Shown in pieces: positions 36,361 to 46,179 of a DNA stretch of 64,000 nucleotides (position 1 is its first letter; each line of letters opens with the position of its first letter). The DNA is from an uncultured Lachnospiraceae bacterium (GTDB lineage Bacteria > Bacillota > Clostridia > Lachnospirales > Lachnospiraceae). The translations under genes and the position numbers were made by a program. The stretch lies in assembly GCA_902788035.1 (NCBI GenBank), contig CADAIL010000002.1, positions 50,503 through 114,502 on the forward strand. Reading direction: 5' to 3'. The notes below the pieces were generated by a model. That model searched no databases. It worked only from the letters and a program-made list of their open reading frames with translations, and was not told the origin of the DNA.

Positions 36361-37284
36361 TCAGCGAACGAGGATATAAAGTCTGGCAACATTTGACATA
36401 TTCCCGTCAGAATCGATGACATAGTATCTGAATACATATTTGCCGGGATGGTCGGTCGTAAATCCCGCGTTGCCCTCGACGTGAATCTGACCGAAGATAT
36501 ATTCTATGGAATCTTCAGCGTCATCGATCGATGAGATGAGGTCGAGCGGATTCAGTCTCGACCCTATATCCTGACAAATCGCATGGACCATTAGTCCGAT
36601 GGTCGGAGATCCTTCCGGCAGACTATCTCTGGCTGCCTCTGTTTCGCTGCGAAGGGCTGCTCCGATTCTTTCCATATCCTCACTTGTATAACTGTCAGGG
36701 TCCATACTCTCATAGGACGCAAGTACCGAATCAGCGCTCTCCTGCTGCGGCTCCTGTGTTACGGCCGCTTCTGTGTCTGTCCCTTCCGCAGGACTATCGG
36801 TCACATCCGCATGAAATGCCTGTGACGCTTCATAATTCTCATCGCCGGGTGTCTCCGGTAACGACTGATCAGGGACATCCGCGTCCGGCATGACCTCAAT
36901 GTCAGCCGGCTCAGTGTTTACCGGTATTCCGGAAATTCCGGCTGCATCATTGGGGGTAAACCGCACACTTCGTACCGCCATCGCCACATTGTTGCCTGTG
37001 TCCTTCGCATGATAAACAGCTATCGCCTCTTCACCATCGGTCACAGATATGGAAGATATTATAATACTGTCAGTTACATCCCCATCTCTTTCATCAAGAG
37101 CTGTCACACCGGAAAGAAGGACCTGCGGATCGTCCCCCTGTGTATAAGAAACAGTTCCTTCCGGAAAAGTGATCACCGGCGGCACAATGTCTTTATTCGC
37201 TTTGATTCTCAGTATGAGGGTCGCGGTTATAATAATCGCTAACGCCTCAAGTATAATGATGGAGCCTCTCACATTATTCTTCAT
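36361..37284 (-). CDS. Membrane-anchored Ig-like (DUF5011-type) protein, copy 2
   Basis: 307 residues. One N-terminal span (about 9-27), a first Ig-like domain (about 33-110: PPVITFPEG, TALDERDGDVTDS), an acidic Pro/Ser-rich linker (about 115-200) and a C-terminal Ig-like part ending GKYVFRYYVIDSDGN. It is a paralogue of 19079-20116 with the same order of parts. The start (AGGAGG 37291-37296) overlaps the upstream Wzz-like gene by 11 bases, so the pair is translationally coupled. Confidence 0.76.
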   Translation of the reverse strand: MKNNVRGSIIILEALAIIITATLILRIKANKDIVPPVITFPEGTVSYTQGDDPQVLLSGVTALDERDGDVTDSIIISSISVTDGEEAIAVYHAKDTGNNVAMAVRSVRFTPNDAAGISGIPVNTEPADIEVMPDADVPDQSLPETPGDENYEASQAFHADVTDSPAEGTDTEAAVTQEPQQESADSVLASYESMDPDSYTSEDMERIGAALRSETEAARDSLPEGSPTIGLMVHAICQDIGSRLNPLDLISSIDDAEDSIEYIFGQIHVEGNAGFTTDHPGKYVFRYYVIDSDGNMSNVARLYILVR

Positions 37285-38227
37285 AAGGATCGCCTCCTTC
37301 TGTCTCTGTACCCGGAGCCGTCCCCTGATTCACTCTGTCCTCGAGGTCTGCCGCTGCAGCCTCGATCTCCATTGCTTCCAGATATGCGGCTTCAGCCTCC
37401 TCTGACATGCGGCCTTCCTGACTGCTCTCTTCCACAGACTCAGGTTGTTCTGAGGAATTCTCTTCACTGACAGCCTCTTCACTTACATCCTCTTCCAAAG
37501 GTGTCTTCCGTTCGCGATCAGCTTCCGCCCTCTTTGTAACCTTATACAGCTCACGCATCTCAGGATCGACATCCTCATTATCCTCCGAGAAGAGCGAGTC
37601 ATAGACCGCTTCTTCCTCCTCTATTCTCGCAAAGCGCGGGTCGGAGGTCCTTTGCCTGCGCCGCTTCTCCCGCTCGCCTTTCACTGCGGCAAATGATAAA
37701 AAAGTACCGAAAGCCGCGCCGAGAATTGCGGCTGAAATCGTGTATCCGGTAATAGGCTTGTAATCAGGGTCAGCAGCCACGCTTGCAGTCTCCACAAGAT
37801 TCACAGAAAGACCTTCATGAGATGCCGGATAGTCGGAATATGCAGTTGTCACGATTGCCTGCTCTATGTCGTGAGATAAATATGGATCGTCGGCCCTCAC
37901 ATATATGTCAATGATTCCCTCTTCCGGTAATGTTGCCGTCGCAACATGATATTTCATTTCGGCACCGCCGGTTTTACCTTCCCCACCGCAGGCTTCCTTC
38001 ACTTTGTTCCTGAACGATTCATCGCCTTCTATGTAGCCGGCAAATTCTTTTATATCTCCCACATGGAGAGCATCGCCGGTAAGCTGCACCCTGGCGTGTG
38101 ATGTATACGTGACCGGAAGCGCTCCGAGACAGGCAAGGTACACAATACACGCGGCAAGGACTGCTGATAATATGATAAGCAGAAGATTTTGCAGGAAATC
38201 ATTACGCTTCATAAAAGTTCCTTTCAT
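37274..38227 (-). CDS. Wzz/CapA-type copolymerase-like protein, copy 2
   Basis: About 317 residues from ATG 38227 (GGAG site); ATG 38212 with AAAGGA is equally possible. Two spans (about 13-35 and 170-190) around an extracytoplasmic domain, then a long charged cytoplasmic tail rich in Glu/Ser. No kinase domain. Architecture equals copy 1 at 20119-21159, although sequence similarity is low by eye. First gene of the - strand locus, it may begin the transcription unit. Confidence 0.73.
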   Translation of the reverse strand: MKGTFMKRNDFLQNLLLIILSAVLAACIVYLACLGALPVTYTSHARVQLTGDALHVGDIKEFAGYIEGDESFRNKVKEACGGEGKTGGAEMKYHVATATLPEEGIIDIYVRADDPYLSHDIEQAIVTTAYSDYPASHEGLSVNLVETASVAADPDYKPITGYTISAAILGAAFGTFLSFAAVKGEREKRRRQRTSDPRFARIEEEEAVYDSLFSEDNEDVDPEMRELYKVTKRAEADRERKTPLEEDVSEEAVSEENSSEQPESVEESSQEGRMSEEAEAAYLEAMEIEAAAADLEDRVNQGTAPGTETEGGDPYEE

Positions 38228-38288
38228 ATTCTTCACTCCACTACACTGAGTTATTATAGCAATCGCGGCTTTTATGGGCAAGCTCTGT

Positions 38289-38322
38289 AAAAAATAAGAG
38301 CTGCCGCTTATGCGACAGCCCT
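38289..38322 (-). terminator. Terminator after the aquaporin gene
   Basis: An imperfect stem of AGAGCTG with CAGCCCT and inner GC pairs (38297-38322), followed on the - strand by TTATTTTTT. Member of the GCTGCCGC hairpin family. Confidence 0.8.
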
Positions 38323-38360
38323 AGAGTTTAATGTTCGCTCGCGAGATTTGGCACGGAGCT

Positions 38361-39050
38361 TTATCTATCTGTAAGGAAATTGTAGCAGATCGCTGCAAGT
38401 GCCGCTCCGATGAACGGACCGACGATGAATACCCACAGACTGATGATCGGACCGAAGTTGCCTGTAAATGCAGCAAAGACTGCCGGTCCAAGGCTTCTTG
38501 CCGGATTCACGGATGTGCCCGTGAGACCGATGCCAAGGATGTGTACCAGTACAAGAGTGAAGCCGATCACGAGGCCCGCAAGTCTGCCGTTCTTATACTT
38601 GGAATCTGTGACACCGAGAATAGTGAGAACAAAGATGAACGTGAGAACGATCTCAACAACCAGACCGGCGATAAAGCTTCCACCGACGCCCGCAAGTCCG
38701 TTTGCGCCGAAGCCGCCGGTCATATCAGCCACTCCGCCCAGCAGGAAGATAATGGCAAGAATCGCTGTGCCCACAAAGGAACCGATGCACTGTGCAATGA
38801 CGTACGGAATGAAATCCGCAGCCTGCATCCTGCCCGCAAGCAGGCATCCGAGTGATACCGCCGGATTGATATGGCATCCGGATATATTGCCAATGCTGTA
38901 TGCCATTGCCACGATCACGAGACCGAAAGCAAATGCTGTCAAAATATATCCGCTGCCGGATGCAGAATCGCAGCCGACCAGCATCGCGGTTCCGCAGCCC
39001 AAAGTTACCAGTACCGCCGTTCCAATAAGTTCTGCAATGTACTTTTTCAT
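38361..39050 (-). CDS. Aquaporin (MIP family, AqpZ-like)
   Basis: 229 residues, six spans with both NPA boxes: CHINPAVSLG and SVNPARSLGP. The second box followed by Arg and the overall length match water-selective AqpZ; GlpF-like proteins are longer, so water is more likely than glycerol. Own promoter and terminator; it is a single-gene unit. Confidence 0.93.
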   Translation of the reverse strand: MKKYIAELIGTAVLVTLGCGTAMLVGCDSASGSGYILTAFAFGLVIVAMAYSIGNISGCHINPAVSLGCLLAGRMQAADFIPYVIAQCIGSFVGTAILAIIFLLGGVADMTGGFGANGLAGVGGSFIAGLVVEIVLTFIFVLTILGVTDSKYKNGRLAGLVIGFTLVLVHILGIGLTGTSVNPARSLGPAVFAAFTGNFGPIISLWVFIVGPFIGAALAAICYNFLTDR

Positions 39051-39154
39051 GTTTTTTCCTCCTCATTAAAAATACATATTGCATTCAAATCCCGGTTTCG
39101 GGACAAAAGCACAGATTAAAATCAGAATGAACTGACATAACTGCTGTTCGATAT

Positions 39155-39183
39155 ATTATATAGCTTTCAAATGCACGCCACAA
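39155..39183 (-). promoter_or_regulatory. Aquaporin promoter
   Basis: On the - strand TTGTGG (39183-39178), 17 bases, TATAAT (39160-39155), about 105 bases before the ATG. It starts just beyond the TRAP permease stop. Confidence 0.65.
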
Positions 39184-39193
39184 CAGTTATATG

Positions 39194-41164
39194 TTAATTC
39201 GTCGAAACTGCAGCGGATCCCCTCTTCTGCATCAGAGTCATGGCGACAAGAATACCGATTCCGACGATATCTGTAAGTGTTCCCGGAACCATCAGGGCAA
39301 GACCGGCAGCAATAAAAAGAATTCGGAATATCGGGTTTATCTCTTTGAACAGGTGTCCGTTCAATCCTGCCGCAACGCCAAAGAGGCCGATGAGCGATGT
39401 AATAATGACCTGAACAAGAGTCAGGGCCGCCATTCCGCCGGACATACCTTCGAACTCAAGCAGCATGACCGGATTCAGGCAGAAGATATAGGGGCAGATA
39501 AATGCAGCAATCGCGAGGCGCGATGCCGTAAATGCAGTCCGCATCGGCGGCGCTTTCGCTATGGCAGAACCTGCGTAAGCCGCAAGGGCGACCGGCGGAG
39601 TGATATCCGCGACGATACCGAAATAGAATACGAAGAAATGAGCGCACACACGCGGGATGCCGATGGCCGGGCTGATCAGGATCGGCGCGCATGTGGCCGC
39701 CATGATGCAGTATGTGGCAGTCGTCGGAACGCCCATGCCGAGGACGATGCAGCAGAGCATTGTCAGGAACAGCGCTATGAGCTTGTTACCTCCGGAAATA
39801 TTGACAATGAGCGTGATGAGCTGTGAAGCGAGTCCCGTCGAAGTGATACAACCGGCAACGATACCCGCCATTGCGCAGGCGACGGCGACTGAAATCGTTC
39901 CCTTACCGCCGGCTTCGAGCGCGTCAATAATCTTTTTCACAGTGATCCTGTCGTCCTTATTGATAAGTCCGACAAGAATCGTAATACCGATGGCAACAGT
40001 CGCCGAGAACTGCATCGTGTACATATTTGAGGATACCAGGATGACCAGGATGATCAGCGGAGCAAGGAGGTAGATTTTGGGGAGAAGCTCCTTGACCTTC
40101 GGAAGCTGATCCTTGGACATACCGCGAAGTCCGAGCTTCTTTGCTTCAAGATGAACGGACATATAGATGCCGACGAAATACAGGACAGCCGGAAGGACGG
40201 CGCGAAGCGCGACCTGACCGTAGGGGATGCCCATGTACTCAGCCATGAGGAAGGCTGCGGCGCCCATGATCGGCGGCATGATCTGACCGCCGGTAGAGGC
40301 GGCAGCTTCTACCGCGCCTGCGAATTCGGACTTATAACCCGTCCTCTTCATCATCGGGATCGTGACAGATCCTGTCGTGACAGTATTGCCAACAGAAGAT
40401 CCGGATACCATACCACAGAGAGCTGACGAGATGACAGCCACCTTTGCCGGACCGCCGGCAGAGGCGCCAGCTACACAGTTAGCCAGATTGATGAAGAATG
40501 TGGAAATACCGGTCCGTTCAAGGAACGCACCGAAAATGATGAAAACGACAATATATTTCGCGCAGACATTGATCGGCGTGTTCATGAGACCGGTAGTGGT
40601 ATAGAAAAGGTCGTAGACAACTTTTCCGAAGCGGACTTTGGAAAATGTAAATGCCAGAAGACAGCCGACAACGATCAGGATCGGAATACCGACGCAGCGG
40701 CGGCAGAGCTCCATATAGGCCAGCACGCCGAGCACTGCGATCACTACCATGAACGGGTCCTTTGATACTCTTGACGCAAGTTTCAGTATATCTGTCGCCT
40801 TTAAGGCAAAATAAAAGAACGGACCCGCGCCGCAGATCATGATAAGTATATCGTACCAGGGCAGAGAATTTGGCCGGACGTCACCCTTCCTGATCGGGTA
40901 ATGAAGATAGCCAAGGATCAGGATCATGCCAAGAAACATATTCAGTCTCACTTCCGGCATTGCGGTCGAAAACAGTGTGACCCAGATGCTGAAAAGTGAG
41001 AAACCGACAGAAAGGAAGCGGACGATCAGTCCGGGCTTTCCCTCCCACGCGCGGGTATTGGACTCGCGATCGTATTTTTTCATGACATCATCGACATCCT
41101 TGGCACTGCCGACGTCGATATTTCCATTCATCTCAGGATTGTTTAATTGTTTCTTCTCTTCCAT
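39194..41164 (-). CDS. TRAP transporter fused permease (TAXI type)
   Basis: 656 residues with about 17-18 spans. The small (DctQ-like) and large (DctM-like) permease parts are fused, which is typical of TAXI systems. Segments such as GSSVGNTVTTGSVTIPMM and MGVPTTATYCIMAA match the large subunit. It couples sodium entry to uptake of an organic anion. The solute-binding protein gene is just upstream with a hairpin in between. Confidence 0.92.
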   Translation of the reverse strand: MEEKKQLNNPEMNGNIDVGSAKDVDDVMKKYDRESNTRAWEGKPGLIVRFLSVGFSLFSIWVTLFSTAMPEVRLNMFLGMILILGYLHYPIRKGDVRPNSLPWYDILIMICGAGPFFYFALKATDILKLASRVSKDPFMVVIAVLGVLAYMELCRRCVGIPILIVVGCLLAFTFSKVRFGKVVYDLFYTTTGLMNTPINVCAKYIVVFIIFGAFLERTGISTFFINLANCVAGASAGGPAKVAVISSALCGMVSGSSVGNTVTTGSVTIPMMKRTGYKSEFAGAVEAAASTGGQIMPPIMGAAAFLMAEYMGIPYGQVALRAVLPAVLYFVGIYMSVHLEAKKLGLRGMSKDQLPKVKELLPKIYLLAPLIILVILVSSNMYTMQFSATVAIGITILVGLINKDDRITVKKIIDALEAGGKGTISVAVACAMAGIVAGCITSTGLASQLITLIVNISGGNKLIALFLTMLCCIVLGMGVPTTATYCIMAATCAPILISPAIGIPRVCAHFFVFYFGIVADITPPVALAAYAGSAIAKAPPMRTAFTASRLAIAAFICPYIFCLNPVMLLEFEGMSGGMAALTLVQVIITSLIGLFGVAAGLNGHLFKEINPIFRILFIAAGLALMVPGTLTDIVGIGILVAMTLMQKRGSAAVSTN

Positions 41165-41180
41165 CGAAGAATTTCCTTTC

Positions 41181-41211
41181 TAAAAAGAAGGGGTGCGTGC
41201 GGCACCCCTTC
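41181..41211 (-). terminator. Hairpin between TRAP binding-protein and permease genes
   Basis: GAAGGGGTGC / GCACCCCTTC with a 5-base loop (41187-41211), followed by TTTTTAG on the - strand. It probably ends part of the transcripts and keeps the binding protein more abundant than the permease. Confidence 0.75.
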
Positions 41212-41257
41212 ACAAGTCGTAATTAAAATTTTGCGCATATGCACCGCTTAGCGAAAA

Positions 41258-42298
41258 TTATTTTGTCGGGACCTCGATGCCTTTTTCGCTGAAGTACTTA
41301 GCTGCGCCCGGATGATACGGTACCGAATCTACGGAAGCGGCAAAGTCAAGGTCGAGCTCAGCGCCCTTGGCATGAGCTGCCGTGATGGAATCAACGTTCT
41401 CAAATACGCCATACAGGAAATTGTAGACGTCAGCTTCGGAGACATCGTTGCCTGCAACAACAACCGCGTCGACTGCAACTGTCTTGATATCGGACTCTGT
41501 TCCGTAAGCGTCAGCAGGAATCGTTGCCTCGCTGTAGTACGGAGACTGCTCAAGGAGGATCTTGATGTGCTCATCGTCGATGGAAATAACGTTGACTGCC
41601 TTGGATGTCGCAAGGGATGTGACTGCTGTTGTCGGAGCGCCTGCCACGATGAAAGCAGCATCGATCTTGCCGTCCTGCAGAGCTTCAGCGGAATCACCGA
41701 AGGACTGATATGTCGGGTTGATGTCTTCTTCTGTCATCCCGTATGCTGCGAGAACATCGAGAGCATTGAAATATGTACCGGAACCGGCTGCGCCGATAGA
41801 GACGTTCTTGCCCTTGAGGTCAGCGACCGATGTGATGGACGGATCGACGGAAACGACCTGTACCTGCTCCATATACAGAGCTGCGACTGTGGAGAAGCTT
41901 TCAACCTTGCCTGTCTCCTCAAAAAGTCTTGTGCCGTCATATGCGTATGCCATGACGTCGGACTGTACGAAGCCGAGCTGTGCATCTCCCGCGTCAATGA
42001 ATTCAATATTCGCCTGAGAACCGCCGGATGCGATCGCTGTCACATTCGTGCTTGTCGTCTCGGAGACCTTGCTGGCCAGAACGCCGCCGAAGCCGTAGTA
42101 TGTACCCTGGTCGCCGCCTGTTGTGAAGTTAAGGTTCGTGCCGCCTTCCATGCCACCTACTGTGTCAGATGTTGCCGCAGCTGTCGAATCAGCTGTAGCT
42201 GCTCCCTGTGCCGGTGCTGATGATGTGCTTCCGCAGCCTGCCATGATCATGCCTGTTGCCATAATTGCGGAAAGAGCCAATGCAATTCTTTTCTTCAT
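41258..42298 (-). CDS. TAXI-family TRAP solute-binding lipoprotein
   Basis: 346 residues with a signal peptide ending in the lipobox MAGC (Cys about 22). The mature part has the TAXI pattern: NLNFTTGGDQGTYYGFGGVLA near the start, IGAAGSGTYFNA in the middle and GAPTTAV later. Ligands of this family include glutamate-like and dicarboxylate compounds; the ligand here is unknown. The malic enzyme gene upstream makes a C4-acid plausible but unproven. Confidence 0.92.
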   Translation of the reverse strand: MKKRIALALSAIMATGMIMAGCGSTSSAPAQGAATADSTAAATSDTVGGMEGGTNLNFTTGGDQGTYYGFGGVLASKVSETTSTNVTAIASGGSQANIEFIDAGDAQLGFVQSDVMAYAYDGTRLFEETGKVESFSTVAALYMEQVQVVSVDPSITSVADLKGKNVSIGAAGSGTYFNALDVLAAYGMTEEDINPTYQSFGDSAEALQDGKIDAAFIVAGAPTTAVTSLATSKAVNVISIDDEHIKILLEQSPYYSEATIPADAYGTESDIKTVAVDAVVVAGNDVSEADVYNFLYGVFENVDSITAAHAKGAELDLDFAASVDSVPYHPGAAKYFSEKGIEVPTK

Positions 42299-42435
42299 TA
42301 CTATGTCCTCCTGGAATTATAATATGAGGCACAGGCTGTCAAAAAAATACGTCTATATTCTCTGTCAGACATGCGCCTGGTGTACTTTTCAGAGCATTTT
42401 AAACTCTCTTATGCAGGTCCAAGTACTAAGACATA

Positions 42436-42464
42436 ATTCTATATGAAAAAAAGGGGCAAGTCAA
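42436..42464 (-). promoter_or_regulatory. Strong promoter of the TRAP operon
   Basis: On the - strand TTGACT (42464-42459), 17 bases, TAGAAT (42441-42436), close to consensus, about 140 bases before the start codon. Confidence 0.75.
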
Positions 42465-42566
42465 GCCTGTAAAATGTCATAGTATTAGCACTTTAAACCG
42501 TTGCTGTGCGCAATCAAGAACTACGCAGTGCTTTTGCCGCGCCGCGAAAAGTACCGATGTATCTTT

Positions 42567-43742
42567 TTAAATTCTTGCCACGCCCGTATCTCTTGCCGCC
42601 TGTGCAACAGCTCTGGCGACAGCAGGGCCAACGCGCGGGTCAAAGGCCTTAGGGATGATATAATCAGCAGACAGCTCATCGTCGGATATAAGATCCGCAA
42701 GTGCCCTTGCCGCTGCCATCTTCATCTCCTCGTTGATATCGCTTGCCCTCACATCGAATGTTCCGCGGAAGATACCCGGGAATGCGAGAACGTTGTTGAT
42801 CTGGTTCGGGTAATCAGAGCGTCCTGTGGATATGACTGCCGCGCCGGCTGCCTTCGCGTCTTCAGGGAAGATTTCCGGTGTCGGGTTGGCGCATGCAAAT
42901 ATGATGGCGTCCCTGTTCATAGACCTCACCATTTCCCGGGTAACAAGACCCGGAGCCGACACACCGATAAAAACGTCAGAGCCGACAAGTGCATCTGCAA
43001 GCGTACCTGTCTCTCCGTGAAGGTTCGTGATTTCAGCCATCTCCTTCTTGATCCAGTTCATGCCCTCCTCGCGGCCTTTGTAGATGACACCGCGCCTGTC
43101 GGTCATGACGACATTCTTAAATCCTGCGGAAAGCAGAAGCTTTGTGATGGAAATCGCTGCCGCGCCTGCGCCGGAAGTAACGATCTTGACATCCTCCTTC
43201 TTCTTTCCCACGACTTTCAGCGCGTTCATAAGGCCTGCCAGTGTGATGACCGCCGTTCCGTGCTGATCGTCATGGAAAATCGGGATGTCGCATATCTCTT
43301 TCAGCTTCCTCTCGATCTCAAAGCATCTCGGAGCTGAGATATCCTCGAGATTGATACCGCCGAATGAGCCCGAGATGAGGTAGACTGTATTGACGATCGT
43401 GTCAACGTCTTTGGACTTGATGCAGAGCGGGAACGCATCGACATCGCCAAAGGACTTGAACAGTACGCATTTGCCCTCCATGACCGGCATACCGGCTTCC
43501 GGACCTATATCTCCGAGACCGAGGACAGCTGTTCCGTCCGTGATGACGGCGCACATGTTCCAGCGGCGTGTCAGATCATAACTCCTATTAATATCCTTCT
43601 GGATCTCAAGACACGGCTGGGCAACGCCCGGCGTGTACGCAAGCGACAGATCCGTCTCGCTCTTACACGGGACTGTAGCGATGACTTCGATTTTTCCTTT
43701 TTTCTGCTCATGCAGTTTGAGTGACTCCTCAGCGTAATTCAT
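42567..43742 (-). CDS. Malic enzyme (NAD(P)-dependent, oxaloacetate-decarboxylating)
   Basis: 391 residues, the short bacterial form. It converts malate to pyruvate and CO2. Visible are AYTPGVAQPC, DGTAVLGLGDIGPEAGMPVMEGK, the metal-site HDDQHGTA and the Rossmann motif SGAGAAAISI. Which cofactor is used cannot be decided by eye. It stands upstream of the TRAP transporter genes in the same orientation but has a separate promoter gap of 268 bases between them. Confidence 0.94.
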   Translation of the reverse strand: MNYAEESLKLHEQKKGKIEVIATVPCKSETDLSLAYTPGVAQPCLEIQKDINRSYDLTRRWNMCAVITDGTAVLGLGDIGPEAGMPVMEGKCVLFKSFGDVDAFPLCIKSKDVDTIVNTVYLISGSFGGINLEDISAPRCFEIERKLKEICDIPIFHDDQHGTAVITLAGLMNALKVVGKKKEDVKIVTSGAGAAAISITKLLLSAGFKNVVMTDRRGVIYKGREEGMNWIKKEMAEITNLHGETGTLADALVGSDVFIGVSAPGLVTREMVRSMNRDAIIFACANPTPEIFPEDAKAAGAAVISTGRSDYPNQINNVLAFPGIFRGTFDVRASDINEEMKMAAARALADLISDDELSADYIIPKAFDPRVGPAVARAVAQAARDTGVARI

Positions 43743-43879
43743 GTAAATCTCCTTTTATTATTGTTGTGTATCGTTTATCAGAGACCTGCGGAGATTTCAA
43801 TCAGTTTATACTGACATACTATCTTTCAGTCAGCACACATTATAAGATGAAATACCGCTTGTGTCCAGCAGTTACATGT

Positions 43880-45052
43880 TCAGCCGTACCTGGCTTTTTC
43901 ATAGGCATCATGAAGCTCCCTGAGCTCTTTGCTCCCTATCTTCTCCTCGATTTCCTGCGGCGTCATACTGTCCTGCAGGTCCTTCTGCCTGCCTGACCCG
44001 CGCACAAGTCTGATATATTTTCTTCGGACCCTGTCCTCCCTGCCGAATCCCGGCCTTGCAGGCCTTAACCTCTGCTCCGTCTCCTCATTCTCATCCCTCG
44101 TCTCGAGCATGATCCTCTTATCCCCGTTCTCCGGAACCGCGGATCTGAACTCATAGTACAGATTCCTTACAAACCTGTACATGAGATATACAAATACTAT
44201 TGCAACTACTACATAGATCACATATTCAAATATATGCCAGAGCATCATCAGAATCGGATGCTCCTCCATTATCTCCTCAAAATTCGTCATTCCGCCCGCC
44301 ATGCTCCCGGCAAGCGCATCGCCGGCATGCGGGAAAATATGACTGAAGAGCCACACGATTCCCACAAATATGGCTGCCATGACAAGGACGAATCCCTGAC
44401 CGATCATGTAGATGAGCTGTTCACCGTCAAAAATAAGCCCGAGAATGGCTGCGACGAGCAGAGAGGCCAGAATAAATGTGACAGCGAGTATCGTGTTCAT
44501 ACGCCGCATCTTCTCATGGGGCACTCTGACATATCCCGAGGAAGTTGTAATCACATTGTCGAGGCTCTCAAAATTTCTCCGCAGCATGAAAAGAATAAGA
44601 AAAGCGGTCTCCGAAAGCACCGAGAGTATGACTACATTCTGTCTTCCCGTGGTAAAGCCTGCAATAAAAACAGCAAACGGATAAATCACATGGAAGGCGC
44701 CGGGATAGATCATGCGCCTCCCCGATATGTAGTCAAAAAGGGCGATTGCCGATATCCATGAGGCCAGAATGAGGTGGACATAGAACATGTAGGGGGCTCC
44801 GAAGGTGACAAGTAGTATGCCCGCAAAATGGACAAAACAGAATACAATGAAGGATCTGAACCTTCTGCGAAGGAGCATAGCAAGAGCAAGATAAATCAGC
44901 ATTTCACACGCGCTTATGCAGATGAGCAAGGGGGACAGATCGAACATCATCCCGAACGCGGCGTCAAAGGACGCGACAAGCAGGCAGTTCGAAATGATCC
45001 GGACCGCAAAAATACCTGTCGTTTCCGCTTTATAACGCTTTGATTCATCCAT
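43880..45052 (-). CDS. Multi-pass membrane protein with DUF4129-like C-terminus
   Basis: 390 residues. About seven spans in residues 12-295, then a charged cytoplasmic C-terminus (about 300-390) ending MTPQEIEEKIGSKELRELHDAYEKARYG in pieces, the pattern of DUF4129 tails found on MoxR/DUF58-linked proteins. No transglutaminase domain is visible, unlike many homologues in this position. It follows the DUF58 gene by 9 bases and is the third gene of the operon. Function unknown. Confidence 0.7.
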   Translation of the reverse strand: MDESKRYKAETTGIFAVRIISNCLLVASFDAAFGMMFDLSPLLICISACEMLIYLALAMLLRRRFRSFIVFCFVHFAGILLVTFGAPYMFYVHLILASWISAIALFDYISGRRMIYPGAFHVIYPFAVFIAGFTTGRQNVVILSVLSETAFLILFMLRRNFESLDNVITTSSGYVRVPHEKMRRMNTILAVTFILASLLVAAILGLIFDGEQLIYMIGQGFVLVMAAIFVGIVWLFSHIFPHAGDALAGSMAGGMTNFEEIMEEHPILMMLWHIFEYVIYVVVAIVFVYLMYRFVRNLYYEFRSAVPENGDKRIMLETRDENEETEQRLRPARPGFGREDRVRRKYIRLVRGSGRQKDLQDSMTPQEIEEKIGSKELRELHDAYEKARYG

Positions 45053-45061
45053 TACATTTAC

Positions 45062-46177
45062 CTAGATTTCAATGACCTGAAAAGTGATTTCCGTTGGGAT
45101 AGCCTTCTCCTCTGTATCCTTCTCAAGCGGGCACAGCCAGTACAGCCCGTCTTTCTTCCGGGCAAGCTCCAGCGCTCCCCGGATCACTTCGTCGCCTCTG
45201 TCTGAGCAGATCATGAGGGTACTGACATTTTCCCTGCCGGCAATGCGCTTACCGGCTCTCAGTATATCTGCAAATGCCCGCCCGCCAAGACCCAGATCCA
45301 GCCTCGCAAGACTCATGCCGACCGACCTTATGTGATCAGTCGAACTTCCGGCATGGATGGCAAGTTCACGGCCGGTAATGGCATCCCTGCCATTTGATAC
45401 AATACTGACCGGGACTTTATGGTCGATACAGCTGCCGGCAATCGTGTACGCGATCCGGATCGCGTACTCAAGAAGACGCTCGGGATTTCTTGCTCCCGGA
45501 CAGGCAAGATTCAGCAGGATCTCGATTTCCTGACCGTAAGTAAAATCGCGAAGATTCACCATAAAATCTCCGGTGCGGGCAGAAGCCTTCCAGTTGATCG
45601 AAGACATGGGGTCTGTCGGAGCGTATTCGCGTATCCCCCGAAAAGAAAAAACATCCTCGTACATTCTGTGCCTTGCAAGCGATTCTCCGAGAAGCCTTTC
45701 ACTGATCCCCTGAAAATAATCAAAGCTGAGCATCCTCGGAAATACGATCAGGTCCGTATCCTGCACAAGGTGCATATAGCCCCGCTTGCCGGAAAAGAGC
45801 TCCGGCACCTCAATATCAGAGGAATCAATGCGGTAATAACCGCGCTTTTCCGCCGTCAGGCGGTGTTCTCTCAGGACCTTCTCCCGAGGACCGAGGCTGA
45901 AATACTCTATGACATTTGTCCGGTCGGTGACAGACGCGTTCTCGTTGCCGTGCATTCGAATATTTCGGTTCAGTTTATACTCCATGATGAGGACGGGGAG
46001 GGGGATGCGCTTTGCATTTGCAACTTCCTCTACAAGCGTGAGTTCATCGCCCTCGGTGACCGTCCGCTTTGTAAAATAAATCGAAGCGGACAGCTTTTTA
46101 TCCCATACAGCCAAGTAGAAGCTGTGCAACGCGACATACAGGAGCAGTATGCCGACTGGTATCCATATGATCAGCAT
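45062..46177 (-). CDS. DUF58 domain protein
   Basis: 371 residues. One or two N-terminal spans (about 4-25), a beta-rich part (about 30-170), then the DUF58 signature at about 185-215 (IREYAPTDPMSSINWKASAR) before a vWA-like domain (about 225-360). Such proteins work with MoxR ATPases, which act as chaperones for complexes with vWA domains. Two bases separate it from the MoxR gene. Confidence 0.88.
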   Translation of the reverse strand: MLIIWIPVGILLLYVALHSFYLAVWDKKLSASIYFTKRTVTEGDELTLVEEVANAKRIPLPVLIMEYKLNRNIRMHGNENASVTDRTNVIEYFSLGPREKVLREHRLTAEKRGYYRIDSSDIEVPELFSGKRGYMHLVQDTDLIVFPRMLSFDYFQGISERLLGESLARHRMYEDVFSFRGIREYAPTDPMSSINWKASARTGDFMVNLRDFTYGQEIEILLNLACPGARNPERLLEYAIRIAYTIAGSCIDHKVPVSIVSNGRDAITGRELAIHAGSSTDHIRSVGMSLARLDLGLGGRAFADILRAGKRIAGRENVSTLMICSDRGDEVIRGALELARKKDGLYWLCPLEKDTEEKAIPTEITFQVIEI

Positions 46178-46179
46178 AC

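Noticed and set aside
39191..39826. 211-codon + strand frame opposite the TRAP permease
   Set aside because: Mirror of the permease; composition rich in Arg/Cys/Asp with no domain.
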